From Citrobacter amalonaticus (GTDB taxonomy: Bacteria; Pseudomonadota; Gammaproteobacteria; Enterobacterales; Enterobacteriaceae), in the NCBI RefSeq assembly GCF_001559075.2, contig NZ_CP014015.2, forward strand, positions 3,162,001 to 3,226,000: DNA of 64,000 bases, written 5' to 3'. The notes beneath the pieces are model-generated. The model ran no database searches, was not told the DNA's origin, and saw nothing but the letters and a program-made list of their open reading frames with translations. The position numbers were made by a program, and so were the translations under genes. Of this stretch, positions 59,995-64,000 are shown piece by piece; the first letter of the stretch is position 1, and the number at the start of each line of letters is the position of its first letter.

Positions 59995-61380
59995 ATGTTA
60001 AAAATCTTTAATACACTGACGCGCCAAAAAGAGGAATTCAAACCTATTCATGCCGGGGAAGTCGGCATGTACGTGTGTGGTATTACCGTTTACGATCTCT
60101 GTCATATTGGTCATGGCCGTACGTTTGTGGCGTTTGACGTGGTGGCGCGCTATCTGCGCTTTCTGGGCTACAAGCTGAAGTACGTGCGTAACATCACCGA
60201 TATTGACGATAAAATCATTAAACGCGCAAATGAAAATGGCGAAAGCTTTGTCGCGCTGGTGGATCGTATGATCGCCGAAATGCACAACGATTTTGATGCG
60301 CTAAATATTCTGCGTCCGGATCTGGAGCCGCGCGCAACCCACCATATCGCCGAAATCATTGAAATCACTGAACAGCTGATTGCTAAAGGTCACGCCTATG
60401 TGGCGGACAATGGCGACGTGATGTTCGATGTCCCGACCGACCCGAACTACGGACAACTGTCGCGCCAGGATCTGGATCAACTGCAGGCTGGTGCGCGCGT
60501 GGACGTGGTGGATGTGAAGCACAACCCGATGGACTTCGTGCTGTGGAAAATGTCCAAAGAGGGCGAGCCGAGCTGGCCGTCACCGTGGGGCGCAGGCCGT
60601 CCTGGCTGGCACATTGAGTGTTCCGCGATGAACTGCAAACAGCTGGGAAATCACTTTGATATCCACGGCGGCGGTTCTGACCTGATGTTCCCGCACCACG
60701 AAAACGAAATTGCCCAGTCCACCTGTGCGCATGACGGTGAGTACGTGAACTACTGGATGCACTCCGGGATGGTGATGGTTGACCGCGAAAAGATGTCTAA
60801 ATCGCTGGGTAACTTCTTTACCGTACGCGACGTGCTGAAGTATTACGACGCGGAAACCGTGCGTTACTTCCTGATGTCCGGCCACTATCGTAGCCAGTTG
60901 AACTACAGCGAAGAGAACCTGAAGCAGGCACGTTCTGCGCTGGAGCGCTTGTACACCGCGCTGCGCGGAACGGATACGTCGGTCGCGCCTGCCGGCGGCG
61001 AGGCGTTTGAAGCGCGCTTTGTTGAGGCGATGAATGACGATTTCAACACCCCGGAAGCCTACTCCGTGTTGTTTGATATGGCGCGTGAAGTGAACCGTCT
61101 GAAAGGCGAGGATATGACCGCTGCGAACGCGATGGCCTCTCATCTGCGTAAGATCTCTGGCGTGCTGGGACTGCTGGAGCAGGATCCGGAAGCGTTCCTG
61201 CAAAGCGGAGCGCAGGCGGACGACGGTGAAGTCGCGGAAATTGAAGCGCTGATTCAACAGCGCCTGGATGCCCGTAAAGCCAAAGACTGGGCGGCAGCGG
61301 ATGCGGCGCGTGACCGCCTGAACGAGATGGGCATCGTGCTGGAAGACGGCCCGCAGGGGACGACCTGGCGTCGTAAATAA
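59995..61380 (+). CDS. cysS: Cysteinyl-tRNA synthetase
   Basis: 461 residues from ATG 59995 (MLKIFNTLTRQKEEFKPI) with GGAA upstream. Class I synthetase signatures: HIGHGR near residue 37 and KMSKSLGN near residue 266. Zn2+ ligands include CGITVYDLC and the GWHIECSAM / HHENE region. Length equals E. coli CysS; the upstream in-frame codons are not conserved. Confidence 0.98.
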   Translation: MLKIFNTLTRQKEEFKPIHAGEVGMYVCGITVYDLCHIGHGRTFVAFDVVARYLRFLGYKLKYVRNITDIDDKIIKRANENGESFVALVDRMIAEMHNDFDALNILRPDLEPRATHHIAEIIEITEQLIAKGHAYVADNGDVMFDVPTDPNYGQLSRQDLDQLQAGARVDVVDVKHNPMDFVLWKMSKEGEPSWPSPWGAGRPGWHIECSAMNCKQLGNHFDIHGGGSDLMFPHHENEIAQSTCAHDGEYVNYWMHSGMVMVDREKMSKSLGNFFTVRDVLKYYDAETVRYFLMSGHYRSQLNYSEENLKQARSALERLYTALRGTDTSVAPAGGEAFEARFVEAMNDDFNTPEAYSVLFDMAREVNRLKGEDMTAANAMASHLRKISGVLGLLEQDPEAFLQSGAQADDGEVAEIEALIQQRLDARKAKDWAAADAARDRLNEMGIVLEDGPQGTTWRRK

Positions 61381-61391
61381 TTACCTGAATT

Positions 61392-61467
61392 GCCGGATGG
61401 CGGCTAACGCCTTATCCGGCCTACGATGGAATGATCGGTAGGCCTGATAAGCGTAGCGCCATCAGGC
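61392..61467. repeat. BIME after cysS
   Basis: Inverted REP pair, GCCGGATGGCGGC ... CCGGCCTAC and GTAGGCCTGATAAGC ... CATCAGGC, between convergent cysS and ybcI. Confidence 0.9.
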
Positions 61468-61471
61468 ACTA

Positions 61472-61996
61472 TTAATGACGTCTATACCACCACAGCACAC
61501 CCATCATCATCACTCCCGGTAGCCATACCCATAATAATTCCGAAAATATCACCTGGTGTCCGTACGGCGTGGCATAACGTGATAACGCAAACGGCGCGAC
61601 CTTTATCACCTGCCACGGCGCGAAGAAGCGTTCATCCGACCACGGCCACAGCCAGCCAACGCCTTTGCCCCCGGTGGTGACAGAATCCAGCAGACTGTGC
61701 GACAGCAGCGAAACCGTCAAAAACAGCCAGCAGCGCATTAACCCGGCTTTAAACCATCGTCGTCCCATCCACACGCAGAGCAGCGGAACCACCAACGCAA
61801 ACAGCAGCGAATGGGTAAATCCGCGATGGCCGAACACGTTTCCATAGGACACACCGAGTTTAAACGAAAGCACGTCAGCGTCCGGCAGCATCGCAAGGGC
61901 GATCCCGGCAAACAGTAAACGTGGAGGAATGACTTTCAGTCCCAGACCCAGCCCAAGGCAAATCGGGACGGCGGCGTGCGTGATAACGGTAGGCAT
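61472..61996 (-). CDS. ybcI: DUF457 inner membrane protein YbcI
   Basis: 174 residues from ATG 61996 (MPTVITHAAVPICLGLGLGL), matching E. coli YbcI. It belongs to the YdjM/DUF457 membrane-bound metal-dependent hydrolase family: LPDADVLSFKLG and GHRGFTHS provide Asp/His ligands, followed by SHSLLDSVTTGGKG. The substrate is unknown. The ybcJ-folD genes that follow ybcI in K-12 are not seen; a LacI-family gene comes next. Confidence 0.92.
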   Translation of the reverse strand: MPTVITHAAVPICLGLGLGLKVIPPRLLFAGIALAMLPDADVLSFKLGVSYGNVFGHRGFTHSLLFALVVPLLCVWMGRRWFKAGLMRCWLFLTVSLLSHSLLDSVTTGGKGVGWLWPWSDERFFAPWQVIKVAPFALSRYATPYGHQVIFSELLWVWLPGVMMMGVLWWYRRH

Positions 61997-62067
61997 TGGC
62001 ATTATCCCTGGCAAATCATAGCAATATAGCAGTGACAAGCGGGAGAGGAGGCGGGTGAATTCTGAAT

Positions 62068-63084
62068 TTACGCCGATTCGCGCACGACCAGTTGACCGGA
62101 AAGCGTAATACGCTGGATTTGTAGCTCTGGCTCTTTCAGTTTGCGCATCATAAGGACTGCCGCCTGGCGTCCGGTCTCTTCACTGGCGGATGAAACATAG
62201 GTTAATGACGGCGAGGTCAGATTCACGTGGAGCATGTCTTCGAACCCAATCAGGGCAACCTGTTGCGTGAGGAAAACATCTTTCCCGACCGTGCGCCCAA
62301 CCTGATGAATGCCGGAGATCGAGCCAATCATCGCGGCGGGAGAATGGCAGAGCAGGGCGGTGAAGGTGTTGTTCTTTTCCAGTAACTGGCGTGTGGCGAG
62401 CCCCGCCGCCTGAGTATCGTCGCTACAGGCCGGTGCGGACTCCTCGCGATACACCAGGCCGTTCTGTGTCATTGCGCTGCGAAAACCCAGCAGTCGTTGT
62501 TCACGAATGTGGCAGCCTTCCTGACCGCCGATATAGGCGATATTACGGTGACCGCGCTCGATGAGGTAGCGGGTCGCCAGATTCGCGGCCTGGCGATTAT
62601 CGCGCATCACCAGATCGCATTTGTCTTCCAGCAGCGACTGAGACACCACCACCAGCGGTAGCGGGCAGTGGCGGATTTTCTCTGGCAATGTTGAGGCGCG
62701 ATTATCGGAGGCGAGGTAAATCACCCCGGCGACGCCCTGCTGCTTAAACGACAGCAGACAGCGCTCCAGGTGATCGCCATCGTTAAGCGGCTGGCCGAGA
62801 AAAACCATAAAACCGTTTTTTTCCAGTTCCTGAACAATGCTTGCCATTACCTTGATGGAAAAGCTGTCGCTAAAATCGCGCAGGATCAGACCAATCAAAT
62901 TGGAGGTATTGGCGCGAAGATTCGCTGCGGCGATGTTATGGACATAGCCAAGCGTATTGATGGCGGCATGAACCTTCTCAATGGTTGCCTCTGAGATTTT
63001 CCCTTTCTGGCGTAGCACCAGCGAAACGGTTGAGACCGAAACGCCCGCCTGCTTTGCCACATCAATAATGCTGACTTTCTTCAA
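62068..63084 (-). CDS. LacI-family (MalI-like) transcriptional regulator
   Basis: 338 residues from a TTG at 63084 with AGGGAG five bases upstream; no ATG gives a proper HTH. HTH: VSIIDVAKQAGVSVSTVSLVLRQKGKISEATIEKVHAAI. The C-terminal effector domain follows. The start and domain layout resemble E. coli MalI, repressor of the malX PTS operon, but the inducer is unknown. It is 84 bp downstream of the PTS permease and likely regulates it. Confidence 0.85.
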   Translation of the reverse strand: MKKVSIIDVAKQAGVSVSTVSLVLRQKGKISEATIEKVHAAINTLGYVHNIAAANLRANTSNLIGLILRDFSDSFSIKVMASIVQELEKNGFMVFLGQPLNDGDHLERCLLSFKQQGVAGVIYLASDNRASTLPEKIRHCPLPLVVVSQSLLEDKCDLVMRDNRQAANLATRYLIERGHRNIAYIGGQEGCHIREQRLLGFRSAMTQNGLVYREESAPACSDDTQAAGLATRQLLEKNNTFTALLCHSPAAMIGSISGIHQVGRTVGKDVFLTQQVALIGFEDMLHVNLTSPSLTYVSSASEETGRQAAVLMMRKLKEPELQIQRITLSGQLVVRESA

Positions 63085-63168
63085 AATCGCTCCCTGAAAA
63101 ATACCGGTTATCAGCCAGATACAACAACGTCTCCCAGCGTACAGGAGACGTGTCATTCAGGCATCTTA

Positions 63169-64000
63169 TTATTTGCCGATCATCGTGGACATGGTCTGGG
63201 CGATAAACTGTGCTCTGGCACCGAAAATCACCTGGATACCGTTATCGCCGACAAAAACCACGCCGCGCGCGCCGAGGCCGTTGAGACCGTCTTTATCGAC
63301 CACGTCGCTTTTCGCCACTTCCAGACGCAGACGGGTGATGCAGGAGCCGACGGAGTCGATGTTCTGCGCACCGCCCAGCAGACCGATGATTTCAGTGGCA
63401 ATTTCTGTATCCGTCTTGTCGTTTGCATTGGCGGTCACTTCGGTACGACCTGGCGTTTTGATATCGAAACGGCGAATGACAAAGCGGAAGGTAAAGTAGT
63501 AAATCAGCGCCATCGGCACGCCGATGATAATGGCGTTCAGGAAATTGGTCTGATAGCCATTGAAGGACGGCAGAATGCCAAACGACAGGTAGTCGATGAA
63601 ACCGGCGGAGAACGATTTGGCAATATGCGCATGCAACAGGTACATGGTCATATAGGCCAGTCCCGCCATCACGGCGTTGAAGACGTACAGAATCGGCGCC
63701 ACGAAGATAAAGGTGAACTCAACCGGCTCGGTGATCCCTGTCAGGAAGCAGGTGAGCGCCGCTGAGAACAGAATACCGGCGGCAATTTTCTTATTTTTCG
63801 TGTGCGCTTCGTGGTACATCGCCAGACATGCCGCAGGCAGAGCAAACAGCATCAGCGGGAACTCGCCCTGCATGAACTTACCTGCGTTCTGATAGGTATC
63901 GCTACTGAAGGATTTGACCCCTTCCTCCAGCATTTTGAACCAGATTGTCTGGTCGCCGTGGATCACCTGACCGGCCTGAGTGGTGTAATCCCCAAAGGAA
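63169..64000 (-). CDS. PTS glucose/maltose-family permease EIICB (5' end outside window)
   Basis: The last 277 or so residues of a fused EIIC-EIIB permease; translation enters from the right edge. EIIC membrane helices (FLTGITEPVEFTFIFVAPILY is the family signature) are followed after a linker (about 63420) by EIIB with the phosphocysteine CITRLRLEV. It would transport and phosphorylate a glucose-type sugar using EIIA-Glc phosphate. Next to the MalI-like gene it suggests a malX-like unit, but the sugar is not known. No EIIA domain is fused at the C-terminus. Confidence 0.85.
   Translation of the reverse strand, partial: SFGDYTTQAGQVIHGDQTIWFKMLEEGVKSFSSDTYQNAGKFMQGEFPLMLFALPAACLAMYHEAHTKNKKIAAGILFSAALTCFLTGITEPVEFTFIFVAPILYVFNAVMAGLAYMTMYLLHAHIAKSFSAGFIDYLSFGILPSFNGYQTNFLNAIIIGVPMALIYYFTFRFVIRRFDIKTPGRTEVTANANDKTDTEIATEIIGLLGGAQNIDSVGSCITRLRLEVAKSDVVDKDGLNGLGARGVVFVGDNGIQVIFGARAQFIAQTMSTMIGK

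Noticed and set aside
1..64000. CRISPR array, prophage or insertion sequence
   Set aside because: No regularly spaced direct repeats, no integrase or transposase frame, and no tRNA with flanking direct repeats was seen; the only repeats are REP and ERIC types.
1..64000. tRNA or rRNA genes
   Set aside because: No stretch with cloverleaf pattern and GGTTCGAATCC-type T-arm was noticed; argU-type genes of the K-12 region lie beyond this window.

Overview
The window is enterobacterial chromosome. Its backbone matches the Escherichia coli K-12 order from ybaA through acrAB, dnaX, htpG, adk, gsk, ushA, copA, cueR, fetAB, tesA and purEK to cysS-ybcI. It has E. coli-type REP/BIME repeats, an ERIC element and the ChiX small RNA. 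Proteins are near-identical in length to their E. coli counterparts, but the accessory genes and missing blocks differ from K-12. I infer Citrobacter or a close relative; the species cannot be fixed by reading alone.

Layout. 1-2427: a small accessory block (partial unknown gene, 72-codon unknown gene, divergent MocR-type regulator and YczE-type membrane protein). 2510-6800: ybaA, pdeB, a Zur-operated lone rpmJ2, ylaC, maa, hha and tomB. 7313-12473: acrB, acrA and divergent acrR with its palindromic operator. 12593-21160: mscK, rsmS, priC, ybaN, apt, dnaX (with the tau/gamma frameshift site), ybaB and recR. 21271-34281: htpG with a sigma-32 promoter, adk, hemH, aes, gsk, ybaL, fsr, ushA, ybaK, chiX and ybaP. 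34435-42121: copA (with the frameshift site that makes the CopA(Z) chaperone) and cueR, flanking a cassette of an MHS-type transporter, a LacI-family regulator, a nucleoside hydrolase and an MgtC-like protein. This cassette sits where K-12 has glsA-ybaT. 42118-44951: a pair of exported proteins of unknown function. 44971-53387: ybbJ-qmcA, fetAB, cnoX, ybbO, tesA, ybbA-ybbP. 53565-54698: a porin where K-12 has rhsD. 54765-57505: selU then purK-purE, with the allantoin cluster of K-12 absent. 57620-58561: a DUF1848 protein with a radical-SAM-like cysteine motif. 58601-61996: lpxH-ppiB, cysS and ybcI. 62068-64000: a MalI-like repressor and the 3' part of a glucose/maltose-family PTS permease, cut by the window end.

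Functional groupings include multidrug efflux and its repressor (acrAB/acrR), copper export with its CueR sensor, replication and recombination (priC, dnaX, recR), purine salvage and synthesis (apt, gsk, ushA, purEK, nucleoside hydrolase), envelope functions (mscK, lpxH, porin, tesA, maa) and metal or redox homeostasis (Zur site, fetAB, cnoX). I found no prophage, integrase, transposase, CRISPR array, tRNA or rRNA. The least explained material is the exported TPR-like/DUF3142-like pair, the DUF1848 protein and the two-operator nucleoside-hydrolase cassette.
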